Translations under genes and position numbers: made by a program | NCBI GenBank assembly: GCA_030268105.1 | Contig: BSDZ01000011.1 | Location: forward strand, 1,550,001-1,614,000 | Direction of reading: 5' to 3' | DNA length: 64,000 nucleotides | DNA from: Volvox africanus | Lineage: Eukaryota > Chlorophyta > Chlorophyceae > Chlamydomonadales > Volvocaceae | The notes under the pieces: generated by a model | Seen by the model: only the letters and a program-made list of their open reading frames with translations | What the model was told of the DNA's origin: nothing | Database searches by the model: none | Part shown: positions 1-10,480 of the stretch, in pieces | How positions within the stretch are numbered: position 1 is the stretch's first letter | Layout: each line of letters begins with the position of its first letter

Positions 1-1301
1 AGCGCCCAGCAGGAACGACACAGCGGCATCAGGAACGACACGCAAACTCAGGCCTGACACGGTTCCTGAAGCATCCACTATGAAGCTGCCCTCCAGTGTT
101 GCCATCAGCCCCGTGGCGCACGGACTGCTGCAGGCAGACGCATTCCTGTGTGCACGGGCCGAATAAATGCACCAACGGTTGATTTATGAATGAAGGTAAT
201 GGGAGATGGTTTGTAGGGACCTGCTAGCTTTCTAGGCTGCTGCTTGTTGCTGGGTCATCAGCTGCTAGTGTGTGCGTGATTGCCTTCCTGTGCGTATTTA
301 GTTTGACGTTTAACGCTTTGGCCCTTAGCGGGAGCTCTATATTGCGTACGAAGCTTTTGTGTTCCCCCGTCCTCCCCTTCATTCGCTTCTTGGTTCTGCT
401 CTGTTAGCTTTCTTGGTTGATGTTGTTAGTTGAGGGGTGGGTGCCGGTTATCCAGCCCCAGGATCGCTGTATGCGGGGCGGTGGCGGGGGGGGGCAGACT
501 CGGGGCCTCGCAGCTTCCTGGTGATGACCTACTGTCCGACAACCAGTGTGGCTGCCCGGCTGCCGTACAGGCAGTAAGGTGCTGCCGCCGTCAAGCACAA
601 CTATAATTATTAAGATTCCTCCGTGTATTGCTGTGTTTGCGTTTTCTGCCTTCCCTGGTTTGTGAGCCTGCATGGAATTCGGACTTAATACTGACAAAAT
701 ACTGATGTAAACTACAAACATTTAGGCTAAAAGGTTTCACAGGTAATCATGCGATAAGCATGATACCTACAACGCTCTCAACTACTGCAAATACTTAGTT
801 TCATACAGAAGTATCACCAGGTAGGTAAAATCCTGTAAGGCTCCTGAGCTCAAGTATGTACGGGTCACGTTGAGACTGCTGAGCGAGGCAGAGAACAGTG
901 GTCCTCCGAGGTATTACTAACACTGCTCGTCAAGCTGAGACAAAGGCGCGCACACACACGCACGTACCGGGTGCATCTGTTGTCCTCAGTGCAGTCAGCT
1001 GGGGACAATGGGGTAGTGACAGCGGCGAAGGTATCACAGTCTTGAACCACGATTCGAACCGTCAGCTGTGAGGATCCAGTGACGTTGTCGCAGCTTGCTA
1101 ATTTGTAAGTTGGGCGCAGGTACATGAAGGAGCCTTGGGAGGAGACAGGGATGATAGAAACCACCGGCTCGGCAGATCCATTATTGCCCGAAGCTGCTGC
1201 CGAGGGTGGTGGAACAATTTCCCGCATGCGAACGTTCTCAGTGGCGGCGACGACCAGCGCATTGTAGGTGCCGGTCAGTGCCTTCCAGCAAGTCTGTCCC
1301 T
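1..1301 (-). CDS. 3' part of an unrecognised multi-exon gene (two exons; runs off the left edge)
   Basis: Two minus-strand exons fit together. Exon A is 1301-968: acceptor ...AAAGCAG before 1301, donor GTACGTG just after 968. Exon B runs from 145 to the window edge, with acceptor CACACAG before 145. Exon A is open in one frame and ends in phase 2 (CG). Exon B begins with G, giving an Arg across the junction, and stays open for 48 codons to position 1. The product has spaced cysteines (around SCDN, VQDCD, PADC, NRCT, ASACSSPC), which would suit a secreted or surface protein with disulfides. I do not recognise the family. The 822-bp intron (146-967) shows nothing else. Upstream exons were not resolved. 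Confidence is in the exon pair, not in any function. Confidence 0.55.
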
Positions 1302-3243
1302 CTGCTTTGGCATGTGAAGCCCCTGATAGTAATCGTAAACAAGGATGGGGGAATGTCAAAGGCAAGAAATGGGGGGATCACATACATGCAAGAGGACGTG
1401 GAGCGAAATTCATGTATAATAAAAAATGCAATTTGTCAATTGCGTGCATGTCCAAAGGAGGCAGTCCATCTGGTATGCTAGCTTGATATGCTAGGAGAAG
1501 ATCTGAAACATGTACAATAAGGCACCAGCCGGGGACAGGGCTGGCTGATATTCTCCTAGCATATACGTACACATACATGTGTACAGCCAGTGGTGGGCAT
1601 GGCTTGATGAAGGAAATAAACACATTGGGCGTTGCCGGGACAAGTAAGCGTGCGTGAAAGATGTCTGCATGGCGTGCAATACATTCGGGTGGGTGAAGAA
1701 CACATGCCGTCAGAGTTTGTTGTAGTGTTGCCGTGCCTATCTATCACATCTATCGGTCTGTGTTCATAAGAAGAGCAGTGTTTGGCCTGCATTAAATAGT
1801 TCTACAGGAAGTTAATTCCATTAATATAATATAGGGTGGCCTGCTGCGATTTATCCATCCAGAAACCTCACCTATAATCAGGCCAAGGACTAGGACCTGA
1901 AGGAGGCGGGATTTTAGCGGCAGGGCCATGATGAGGCCAGGTCGCCGGAGTAGCCCCATCCTAGGTAGGGCTGGTGACTGCAAAAAGCTTGATCCCCTCC
2001 TGCCTGCTGTTGCCCTGCATGATCCGTTAGACAGGTAGCAGTGAAAGGTGAGTCGTCCGGTATTCCATGCCCCAAAATGTTCTCACGCACTCACTCGGTC
2101 TGGCTGGTATATATATAGAGAGAGAAACGTTGCCTAATGTCAGTAAACTCGACTCTGTGCAAGCTATCTAGCGAATCCAACTAAACATCAATAGAACAGG
2201 CAACTAACGGTACTTGTTGAACCACGTTAAGGTCTGTTGACTGGCACCATCCAACGAGGTGGGGGGATAGATCGTGCAGGGACTGTACATACGAGAGATA
2301 GAGAGTATACAAGTATTACGCTCTTCCATAGTTTCTGGACTCGTTCCTTCCCCCATTCAAGCCTTAAATCGTGGTGTGATCTCCTTCAGTAACAGCTTTA
2401 GCTCTTAATCTGCATGGTTTGTTCTATCTCCCTTCATACGTTCCTTTCTCTTATCATTCCATGTCAGTTACTAAGGGGCCAAGTACGTAAGGGTTATGTA
2501 TTTTGTTGATGCCGTACAAATGGTGCATTGTGATGCAGTTCTTCGTTTCAGCATCATTGATTTCCTGTGGATGTGCACTGAACGCTAGTAATTATCATGA
2601 AAGGGTTGGTCAGGCAGCAGGAGGTCCATCATACTGATGCAGGTACGTACGTTTGCATGGACCATCTTGACTATATTGACCGTGCATGTGTATAACTAGG
2701 GACGCTAGATAGCTACATACAGCAATTTCTGGATGATTTCTTAGGAATGTTTACTCACCCGAATCCGTGAGTGCATGTAATGCTGCCAGCAGCTAGCGAG
2801 TGTATGTTATAAGCAAGGACTGTGCAACGATAATTTCATTCGCCACGAGTATTTTACTATGACCTTATTATCATTTGTATTACGCAATCAAAATAATTGG
2901 GAACCCTTCTACCCCGACCTCAGCAGTGCCTCTATTCCAGACGTCGTTTCTTTCCTTATTCCTCATAAAAGCTTCCGTTCTCTCGCATAAATGTTGCTTA
3001 TATATATGATCCCTTTTATTTTCGAGCTGATATGTTTACGATCCAAATTCTGTATCATTTTTTTGTCGGCCTCGCGAACACTTTCGGTCGCCCGCCGATG
3101 TTCCATTTTCCTCCTTGGATCATCCTTTTCTTTCGCATTATTTCATCCGTTTTGTTTTTTAAGTTTACGGCTGCATTTCTGACTATCGGCAGTGAAGCAA
3201 GGGTACATTACGGCGTTACATTCTGTTGCCTCATCAGAAGGGG
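1302..3243. other. Non-coding stretch, nothing recognised
   Basis: No open frame here shows a recognisable domain or convincing splice-joined coding potential. The DNA is more AT-rich than the host-gene regions and contains short TA/GA simple repeats near 2110-2130 and 2290-2310. It probably holds the 5' side of the leftmost gene plus intergenic DNA. Confidence 0.4.
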
Positions 3244-3689
3244 TGGTCGTCTCCCTCCCGCAATACAGCATCTTTACTGTCCTGTAACTTTATTGGACTA
3301 TTTGTACAAATGCATATTAGAAAGAGTTTAGTCGTCCACAGAACGGTGTGTCCACAAAAAAGTGCCCCGGAGTGGATGGAATTAAACTGCGCATCCTGAC
3401 GTAAGATTTTAGATGCCGTATCGTATACTATGAATACAAGTTATTGCAGGCGTTGTTTCAAATGTTCTGTCTGAGTGTATCCTATTGAATGACAGAAGTT
3501 AAGGTAACAAGGTTTCTGGGCCCACAAGTGTTCTGGGCGCACCTCCCCTTTTAGGTTGGACGCGAAGGGCCATTTTTTATCGTCGCACCGTTCTGTGGAC
3601 GATGACAATCGTCCTAATATAGTTTTTTGCAACTAGTCCGAATAATTACAGGACAGTAAGAGATGCCGTATTGTGGGAGGGAGACGACC
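3244..3689. repeat. Foldback (inverted-repeat) element, about 0.45 kb
   Basis: Two arms of about 120 bp (3244-3367 and 3568-3689) are imperfect reverse complements around a 200-bp centre. Matching landmarks in the left arm are GGTCGTCTCCCTCCC, TTACTGTCCTGTAA and GTCGTCCACAGAACGGTG. Each reappears in reverse complement in the right arm near 3675-3689, 3645-3660 and 3586-3602. A middle part of the arms has diverged or been indel-shuffled. No transposase is present, so this is a MITE/foldback-like non-autonomous repeat. Target-site duplications were not identified. Confidence 0.7.
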
Positions 3690-4481
3690 TTCCCTCCTTC
3701 ACCGCTCTACTAATTGCACCCTTTGCGCAAGTTTCATCGCTTTTCATTCTCTGAGCATCCACATGCACGTCAGAGAGCAGCCAAGCAATCAAGGGATCGG
3801 CCAAGAAGAAGTTCTGGGTCAACACAACATTCTGCACCGATTAATTATGTGAAATCGGAGGACTCAAACTCACCGTTTGGCTAGGTTGCCAATGCGTCTG
3901 AGGCAGTACGAGCGAGCGAGCGACGAGAACAGCTTTTGCTGATCTGCAGGCCCAGGCGGCAGCAGTAGTACTGTCACCGCCGGCGCTTCGTTGCCTTATC
4001 ATGTCCGAACCGTATGCAGATAGATTGATGAGGCGATTCGAATGAATAGGGATCAAAAGGGGGGGAGCAACTGCTGTTAGACTTTGACGGTGCATTCCAG
4101 TACAGTGTATGCCAGAGTCAAGCGCGCTTGGGACAGCAGCAGCAGAATTCACGCGATCGCACCTTCAACACACCGTCGTTAATGTAAAGGCGCAGTTGAT
4201 AGCAAAGCTGACTTCCATAAGCAGTGGGATGTACAAGCGTGCTTTAGAAGCGTGCGCGGCCGTATATATACTTGAAAATGCGTCTCATTGGGCCCTGGAT
4301 TACGACAAAGGGCCCCGGTCGTCCAAATGTCCATGCCCTATAAGTGCTCGTCCATTGACGATGGGATGCAAAGTCCTAAGGTCATCAAATTAATACCAAA
4401 TATCGTGAACAGAAAATCAAAAACTCTGCTTGTGTCGTCATAAGCATAAATGTTCTCATATCCGGATCAGATCCGGTCATT
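3690..4481. other. Non-coding stretch, nothing recognised
   Basis: Short open frames on both strands show no family signature. A short palindrome (CCGGATCAGATCCGG near 4460) lies just upstream of the recombinase fragment. Confidence 0.35.
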
Positions 4482-4694
4482 TTGTGTCAAGTTTTTCGGA
4501 ATACACCGAGGCGCCTTTGCAAGGAAGCAGGCGTCCGTGACTCTCTCTGCCCGCACGACCTCAGGCGAGGCGGTGCAACCACGGCAGCAGCAAATGGCGC
4601 AGACCGCATGAAAGTGCAGAAACTCGGGCTCTGGAAGAGCCAGCAGGTTTTCGAGTTTACGTACAGTAGAGAAACGGCCACGCAGCAAATGTAG
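4482..4694 (+). pseudogene. Tyrosine recombinase C-terminal fragment (DIRS/Kangaroo-like or Crypton-like)
   Basis: A 70-residue open frame carries the C-terminal signature of the phage-integrase/tyrosine recombinase fold. It has the box II His-x-x-Arg as PHDLRRGGAT, an alanine-rich helix, a glycine-tryptophan turn (LGLWKS) and a tyrosine a few residues later (FEFTYSRET) that could be the nucleophile. These enzymes cut and rejoin DNA through a phosphotyrosine link. In green algae they are known from DIRS-like retrotransposons such as Kangaroo of Volvox. The rest of the recombinase and any reverse transcriptase are missing, so this is a relic. A Crypton origin cannot be excluded. Confidence 0.6.
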
Positions 4695-5450
4695 ATCACG
4701 GTTTGTTGAAGTTAGCAAAGCGCCCGGCCCCTCGTGGGCCGTATTTCTTGATCTGACTATCTTCCCTTTATGAGTGTTGCTCACATTCCAACAATTATTA
4801 ATAGGTGGAAAGGAAGCGTGTCGTATATAAACAGCGGACGGACGCATCTCAAATTTGATTATCGGTGGCACGCTGCACAAGGCGGAGCGAAGCACCGACG
4901 TCATAAATGTTGAAACATATTGGCGAATAACTTCTACCACTGTTATTACATGTTCTAGTAATCGTAGATATGATCTTATATATGTATCTTATTCTTTCTT
5001 GTTTTAGTCACTTTTGCTGATTTAGTTTTAGGAAGTTCATTAAGCAATATCTGTATGTCGTATTTTCACCTCCACTGTAATTCATGACGTATATAGCGGC
5101 CACACAACGGTTTTCACGTTACCAAGGAAATGTACGTGTGTCCAGGCACAAACGTATACATGCCGCCGATCATATGTATGTGGCTATTGGTTAGACACAT
5201 GGGAACCGGTACAGCAAAGAAAACATCTTCGAGTCAGAGCCGGTGCCAACTCTGGTACGAATCATTCAATAACTGTTTTCACTGAATCGTCATGCATTTT
5301 GGGCCTGATATATAAGCGCTAGGATAGTGGCGACGACCGCTTGATTTTCTCACTTTCCTGGACGAAATTAAGTTTAGGCGAATGTTTGGACGAGCAATTC
5401 GCGTTATAATCTTAGTTGAGGGCATTGGACCAGGTGTTGGTATCCCTGGA
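4695..5450. other. Non-coding stretch, nothing recognised
   Basis: AT-rich, with no coding or RNA feature that I can support. Residual sequence of the recombinase-bearing element may extend into it. Confidence 0.35.
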
Positions 5451-5618
5451 TGTTATCAAATGGTGTATCAGTTGGGATCTATAGCGACCCGCTCTAGCAA
5501 CAATCGTGTTGTTATAGCTGTACGCAGCTGTATGCTCGTCCACTCTATATTGCTGTACGCGCGCGTTTTTGTGCCAGCTCCAGAGCAAATAATTTTAGTC
5601 TTTTTTTACTATCAGATC
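5451..5618 (+). repeat. Diverged solo-LTR-like sequence of the Copia-1 family
   Basis: The stretch starts TGTTATCAAATGGTGTATCA and aligns by eye along its length with the 3' LTR of Copia-1 read on the minus strand, which starts TGTTATGAAATGGTATATCA. Shared blocks include AGCAACAATC, GCTGTAC and ACTATCAGAT. Orientation is opposite to Copia-1. No Copia coding sequence adjoins it, so it is a solo or truncated LTR. The 3' limit is uncertain because homology fades after about 5618. Confidence 0.6.
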
Positions 5619-6157
5619 GCAATGGAGAAGGAAAGGCCAGACGAGCAATTTGACAGGGAAGGACTGGCGGTGATGTCAGGGATATGATAGATAGCTGAAT
5701 GCATTATTCGTAGGCCTTGAGACACGGATCGATTGTCTATTCAGGTTTCGTGGCCGTTTCAGGTCAGGTCGGACACGCAACTGGGCGCACTTTTCACAGG
5801 TTTCTGGCAGAATCTATCTACGCCGCACATTTCATAAACTGGGATCATATACTGCAATTTGACGAGGCTGAAACCAATGAAATATTAGTTGTTGAATCAG
5901 GATCAATATAAATGAAAGTTTTTTGTTACATTTAATAGCCAATAGTAGAATCTAAGCGGTGCTCGAGCGGCTTAATGACGGAATTGACCTCTCACATGAA
6001 CAACGCGACTTCATTCTGTTTTTAATGGCTATGGAGAATTATCAATTCAATTTCAATGTTTTGCATAACAGCAATCACAACGTTCTTGGACTTCAACTTT
6101 ATGCCGTGGCAGATACCGCGTGCTTCAGAGACTCTGGGCGGGGACCTTGAAATTAGT
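5619..6157. other. Non-coding stretch between solo LTR and Copia-1
   Basis: No recognisable coding sequence. It ends in TAATTCTTAT (6158-6167), which is repeated immediately right of Copia-1 at 10471-10480. Confidence 0.4.
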
Positions 6158-6167
6158 TAATTCTTAT

Positions 6168-6407
6168 TGAGACGTAGACTATCAGACATTAGGAAGCCTG
6201 ACGTAATAACGAGAAAGTATACGTTACATATTATCTGATAGTATAGAAGTCCGAATAGTTCGTTCTGGAGTCGGCACATATACTTGCGCGTATAGCACTA
6301 CAAACAGTACGAACGCGGGTCGATAGTTTACCGCCGAGTACAGCTACAACAGCGGGATTGTTGCTAGTATGGATCGCTATATCCAACTGATATACCATTT
6401 CATAACA
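6168..6407 (-). repeat. Copia-1 3' LTR
   Basis: On the minus strand the LTR begins TGTTATGAAATGG directly after a purine run and ends ...CGTCTCA. The last 80 bases (6250-6168) are the segment that reappears inverted at 10384-10471. Confidence 0.75.
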
Positions 6408-6416
6408 CGCCCCCTC
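6408..6416 (-). other. Copia-1 polypurine tract
   Basis: GAGGGGGCG on the minus strand lies immediately before the TGTT start of the 3' LTR, the expected site of plus-strand priming. Confidence 0.7.
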
Positions 6417-6522
6417 GAGACATGCCTAGCAACAAGTGAAAGAAGATAATTCCAACCAGGGATTCTTCTTGAAACCGAAAAGCTAAAGCCAAACGAGTTC
6501 GCCCCAAACAAACTTAGAAAGC

Positions 6523-9414
6523 TTACTCGGCCAACCCCATCGCCGTAATGCACTTCTTAAACTTTATCTCTCCAAGTGCCTTGGTTAGCACATCTGCTAC
6601 CATATCCTCCGTCGAACAGTGCGATAAGGCAACTTCCTTCCGCAGGACTCGTTCTCGCACTAGATGATGTTGCACGTCGATGTGCTTAGAACGAACCGAC
6701 ATTATCGGGTTATTCCCAAGGCTCATCGATCCCTCAGAATCCGTTCGAATCTGAATAGCCTGTGTCCTCAGACCCAAGTCTCTGGTCAGCTTGCGAAGCC
6801 AAAGTGCCTCCCGCACTGCAGCTGCCGTGGCCTGGTACTCTGCCTCCACTGTTGAAGCTGCCGACGTGCGCTGCAATTGGCTGTTCCAGCTGATAGCTGC
6901 GCCGTTTAGCAAGAATACGTAGCCAGTTGTGGACCTCCGAGTGGCTGGATCTCCAGCCCAGTCGGAATCACTGTAGCCCACCATGGTGAGATCGCCATCT
7001 CCGTCATAGCATAATCCGAGCTCCTTGGTACCCGCCAGGTATCGCAGCACCCCCAAAGCCAAGCCCATGTGAACCTTAGATGGGTTGCCCATGAAGCGCG
7101 CCAGAACGCTCATTGCCTGCGCGATATCCGGTCTTGTGCTCGTCGCCAGGTAGTTCAATTCACCGACAAGCGCCCTGTACTTGGTGTTGTCTACGAGCTC
7201 CTTGTTGTTGTCTTCTGCTGGCAGGGCTCTAGTACCAGGAGGTAGTGGGGTCTTTCGAGGCTTTGCATTGACGAGTTGATGTCGCTGCAGCAGCTCCTCA
7301 ATGTAGCGTCGCTGCGATAGTTTTACCTCCCCGTGCGCTCCCCGGCTGATCTCCATGCCCAGGAAAACTTTTGCCTCTCCAAGATCTCGAATCTTGAAGG
7401 CTTGTCCGATTTCTGTTTTCACTCTCCTGATCATTGCCTCGTCTTCTGAGGTGATGATGATGTCGTCCACGTGCACCAGCAGGTAGACGATCTCCTTCTC
7501 GTCCTTTTTGATGAACAGTGCTGGGTCCGCTACTGACGGTTTGAACCCCAGCTTGTCCAGCTCCGCCGCTAGCTTCATATACCAGCAGCGTGGGGCCTGT
7601 TTCAGCCCATAGATTGAGCGTAGAAGCCTGCACGCCTGCTCTGGATCTGCTGACTCGTAACCAGGCGGCTGCTGCATCCAGAGCTCCTCCTCTAGCTCCC
7701 CGTTCAGGAAAGCTGTTGAAACGTCTAGCTGATGGATCGGCATTGCTTTAGCCGCAGCCACTGCCAGGAGCATACGAAGCGAAGCAAAGCGCGAGGTTGG
7801 AGCAAAGAGCTCCCCATAATCAATCCCCGCCCGCTGCTCGTAGCCCTTCGCCACCAAACGTGCCTTGTAGCGCTCGATCTCGCCATCCTCTGCACGTTTG
7901 ACCTTATACACCCACCGACAAGGCAGAATCCGCGCACCTGGCGGTGGTTTTGCTAGCTCCCAGGTCCCATTTGTGAGCTGTGCTGAGGTTTCCTCATCCA
8001 TGGCACTTCTCCATTCCTCAGCATATGGGCTGTCAGTGGCCTCCTGGTATGAAGCTGGCTCTGGTACTTCTTCCTCGATTGCAGCATTGATCCGCCCGAA
8101 CGTAACCCTTCCGTTGGGCTCATGCCTCCATCCAATCAGTCGCTTTCGCTCACGTAGTGGATAGCGACGTTCCTGAATATTAACGTCTGCACCGTCGTTG
8201 TTGTGGTTTTGCTGCTGCACCGGCCCTTCGCCTGTCATAGCGTCTCCACCATTGCCTCCGCGGGACTGCGCTGTATTTTGCGTCCTGGGAAACTGTGCTG
8301 CTGGTATGCCTGCGTGCCTCTGTGGCGCCGCTGTCTGGCCGCTGCTGGTGGATGCACCATGGTTCACTTCAGCAGCTCCCTGGTCCATGTCGGTGTTGAC
8401 CGGCGTATCTCCGCCGCCCCCTGGCGACGGAACGCCGCCAGACTCCTCGACATCCTCCTCGTCGGAATCCTCATAGCGATCTCCAACTGTTGACTCGTCG
8501 AACTTGACTGTCGAGTGGGTGCTGATGAGATTGTTGATCAAGATGCGGTACTGCCTCCCTTGCTCGTATCCAACCAGCACTCCTTTTTTACTCACGGGTT
8601 GCAGTTTGCTCCGCTTCTCCTTCGGCACGTGTGCATATGCGGTACTGCCGAAAACTCTCAGATGGCTTATGTCCGGCTTCACCCCCATGAACGCCTCATG
8701 GGGCGTTACTGATGCCCCCACGACCGGCGAAACGTTGCGCAAAAGATTCGCCGTAGCCATGGCTTCTGCCCAGAGCTTCTGCGGTAGTCCTGACTCCGCC
8801 AGCATTGCCTGGGTCTTCTCCAATAGGGTCCTGTTGAGGCGCTCCGCCGCCCCATTCTGCTCCGGCGAATACCCAACGGTCGTACCATGGATAATCCCTT
8901 TTTCGCCGAAGTAGGCGCTCATGGCTGAGTTAAGGAACTCGGTCCCACGATCCGTGCGTGCCTCCTTCACGCAACGGCCAGTCATATTCTCCAGCGCCTC
9001 GATCATTGTCTTGACCTTCTTTCGAACTGCGTCCTTGGTCTCCGTGAACGCAACAGTAGAAAATCCCGTGCAGTCGTCCAGCAATGTAGTAACGTACCGG
9101 GATCCACCTATCGAAGTCTCAGGCATAGGTCCACAGACGTCCAGGTGTATCAGGCCCAGAGGTTTCGCCGCCTTGTGTCCAGTGGACGGGAATGGTCCAC
9201 GTGTTTGCTTTGCATAAATGCAGGGCTTGCAGATCCGCGACCTGGCTGCTTCCAGACTCACGCGATCCAAATCCATGCCGGTTACCATGTGTTCCCGGCA
9301 CATACGTTCCAGGCTCTTGTAGCCCAGATGCCCCAAGCGCCGATGCCACAGCGCTGCCTTCGAGCCTTCTGACCCGACCGCCGCACATGAGCGGCCTTTC
9401 TTGGCTAAACGCCC
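6523..9414 (-). CDS. Copia-1 pol: integrase, reverse transcriptase, RNase H
   Basis: An uninterrupted frame of about 960 codons carries the copia order of domains. First comes the integrase zinc region (HRRLGH then CKPC). The integrase core follows, with D in HLDVCGPM, D in TDRGTEF and E in EQNGAAERLNR. Reverse transcriptase shows KARLVAKG, QLDVSTAFLNG, YGLKQAPR and the catalytic VHVDDI (the YVDD box). RNase H shows GYSDSDWAGD and ASTVEAEY. The C-terminus ends with the DVLTKAL motif typical of copia pol. Homology starts near 9414, where the frame meets the broken gag/protease frame. About 60-100 codons of protease are missing there and a frameshift separates the two parts. RT and integrase look intact; the polyprotein as a whole is not. 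Confidence 0.85.
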   Translation of the reverse strand, partial: GRLAKKGRSCAAVGSEGSKAALWHRRLGHLGYKSLERMCREHMVTGMDLDRVSLEAARSRICKPCIYAKQTRGPFPSTGHKAAKPLGLIHLDVCGPMPETSIGGSRYVTTLLDDCTGFSTVAFTETKDAVRKKVKTMIEALENMTGRCVKEARTDRGTEFLNSAMSAYFGEKGIIHGTTVGYSPEQNGAAERLNRTLLEKTQAMLAESGLPQKLWAEAMATANLLRNVSPVVGASVTPHEAFMGVKPDISHLRVFGSTAYAHVPKEKRSKLQPVSKKGVLVGYEQGRQYRILINNLISTHSTVKFDESTVGDRYEDSDEEDVEESGGVPSPGGGGDTPVNTDMDQGAAEVNHGASTSSGQTAAPQRHAGIPAAQFPRTQNTAQSRGGNGGDAMTGEGPVQQQNHNNDGADVNIQERRYPLRERKRLIGWRHEPNGRVTFGRINAAIEEEVPEPASYQEATDSPYAEEWRSAMDEETSAQLTNGTWELAKPPPGARILPCRWVYKVKRAEDGEIERYKARLVAKGYEQRAGIDYGELFAPTSRFASLRMLLAVAAAKAMPIHQLDVSTAFLNGELEEELWMQQPPGYESADPEQACRLLRSIYGLKQAPRCWYMKLAAELDKLGFKPSVADPALFIKKDEKEIVYLLVHVDDIIITSEDEAMIRRVKTEIGQAFKIRDLGEAKVFLGMEISRGAHGEVKLSQRRYIEELLQRHQLVNAKPRKTPLPPGTRALPAEDNNKELVDNTKYRALVGELNYLATSTRPDIAQAMSVLARFMGNPSKVHMGLALGVLRYLAGTKELGLCYDGDGDLTMVGYSDSDWAGDPATRRSTTGYVFLLNGAAISWNSQLQRTSAASTVEAEYQATAAAVREALWLRKLTRDLGLRTQAIQIRTDSEGSMSLGNNPIMSVRSKHIDVQHHLVRERVLRKEVALSHCSTEDMVADVLTKALGEIKFKKCITAMGLAE

Positions 9415-10295
9415 TGCTGTGTGATGGCTCTCGCGTCCTCCAGCTCTGACGCGTCGTAGGTGATATGCCATTCTGACGCTGAGTCCAGGTGCCAGGCGTT
9501 CGACCGCGACTCGTTTCCAACTGCATACGCCATTTTTGTGGGCTCCCTGCGCTGAAGGTTGCCCCCGCCGCGTCCATAATTTTGTTGTTGGTCTGCCAGG
9601 CGCTTCTTGCATAATCCGATAAAATGCCCTGGCTTGCCGCAGTAATGACAGATAGCGTTTGACTTGCTCCTCTGCTTACTTTGTTGATTACGGCCTGTAG
9701 AGCTTGCGTTGCCACCACTTCGGTGTGTGATGTATGCGGATGATGACTCCCTGTTGTCATCGTCCGGTATCACATACGCCATGAGTCGCGCGACCACTTG
9801 CGAGAAGTCCAGCTCTCCTTCACGCATTGTCAGGGCTGTTGTTACCACATGATACTTGCTCGGAAGTCCTTTGATGACAATTGTAGAGAGCTCCGTGTCT
9901 GCGACTGCGTGTCCCACATCCAGCAAGTCCGACTGTAGCTGTCGCGCGCGGCTGATATAAATTGGCAGCTCCTCTCCATTAGCCATTTTAAAATCACTTA
10001 GCTCCTGTCGTAGTGCTACCTTTCTCGTGTTGCAGGTTGATGCGAACGTAGCCGCCAAAGCGTCCCAGGCGGCCTTCGCATTTGCCGCCCGAACAATTGT
10101 TTGGAGGTGATGGTTCTTTACGTTCTTGGCCATCACACTCTTGACCTTGTCGGAGATGATGACATCCGCCTCTGCAATTGGTGCTTGTAACAGGGCGCGA
10201 CTGTATCCAAGCTCCGCGCACAACCATTGGAATCGTAGTTTCCAAGTTGAGTAGTTGTGTAGGTCCAGCGGCTCGTCCAGCCTATCCTTTCCCAT
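9405..10295 (-). pseudogene. Copia-1 gag with zinc knuckle and truncated protease
   Basis: The frame opens with MGKDRLDEPLDLHNYSTW, the usual start of copia gag (UBN2/gag family, with the N-terminal W). A CCHC zinc knuckle, CHYCGKPGHFIGLC, lies near residue 215. It then enters the aspartic protease with WHLDSASEWHI, where copia proteases normally have DSGAS; the glycine is absent. The frame stops about 20 residues later because the rest of the protease is deleted and the frame shifts into pol. Gag itself, which would form the virus-like particle, appears complete. An intact version of the missing protease segment survives in the fragment at 39.5 kb. Confidence 0.8.
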
Positions 10296-10369
10296 TGTGA
10301 AGACCTATAAACGCGAAGATCAACACTAGAATGGGCAAAAGATGTCAGGCTCCGCGGTCAACGTTGACC

Positions 10370-10382
10370 GGGGCTCATAACC
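10370..10382 (-). promoter_or_regulatory. Copia-1 primer-binding site (internal initiator-tRNA type)
   Basis: GGTTATGAGCCCC on the minus strand follows the LTR-like end after ...CTCAATA. It is complementary to GGGGCTCATAACC, the anticodon stem-loop of eukaryotic initiator tRNA-Met, not to a tRNA 3' end. Drosophila copia uses this half-tRNA priming mode. The same sequence occurs in Copia-2. Confidence 0.7.
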
Positions 10383-10383
10383 T

Positions 10384-10471
10384 ATTGAGACGTATACTAT
10401 CAGATAATATGTAACTCTACTTTCTCGTAATTACGTCAGGCTTCCTTATGTCTGATAGTCTACGTCTCAAT
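10384..10471. repeat. Inverted U5-like palindromic segment at the Copia-1 5' end
   Basis: Read on the plus strand this segment nearly matches the terminal 80 bases of the 3' LTR read on the minus strand, so the two element ends form an inverted rather than direct repeat. The segment is also palindromic at its own ends: TTGAGACGTAGACTATCAGA at one end and TATTGAGACGTATACTATCAGA reversed at the other. It abuts the primer-binding site. It could be an inverted LTR end or a small MITE captured by the LTR. Confidence 0.65.
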
Positions 10472-10480
10472 AATTCTTAT

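Larger units (their letters stand above)
6168..10470 (-). mobile_element. Copia-1: Osser-like Ty1/copia LTR retrotransposon with an abnormal 5' end
   Basis: Order on the minus strand is: inverted U5-like end, tRNA primer-binding site (10382-10370), gag, pol, polypurine tract (6416-6408) and a 240-bp 3' LTR (6407-6168, TG...CA). Integrase before reverse transcriptase identifies the copia superfamily. The unit is bounded by TAATTCTTAT on both sides (6158-6167 and 10471-10480), longer than the 5 bp usual for copia. The 5' LTR is not a copy of the 3' LTR. Instead 10384-10471 is an inverted copy of the last part of the LTR. Most of the protease is deleted, so the element should be non-autonomous. 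Confidence 0.85.
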
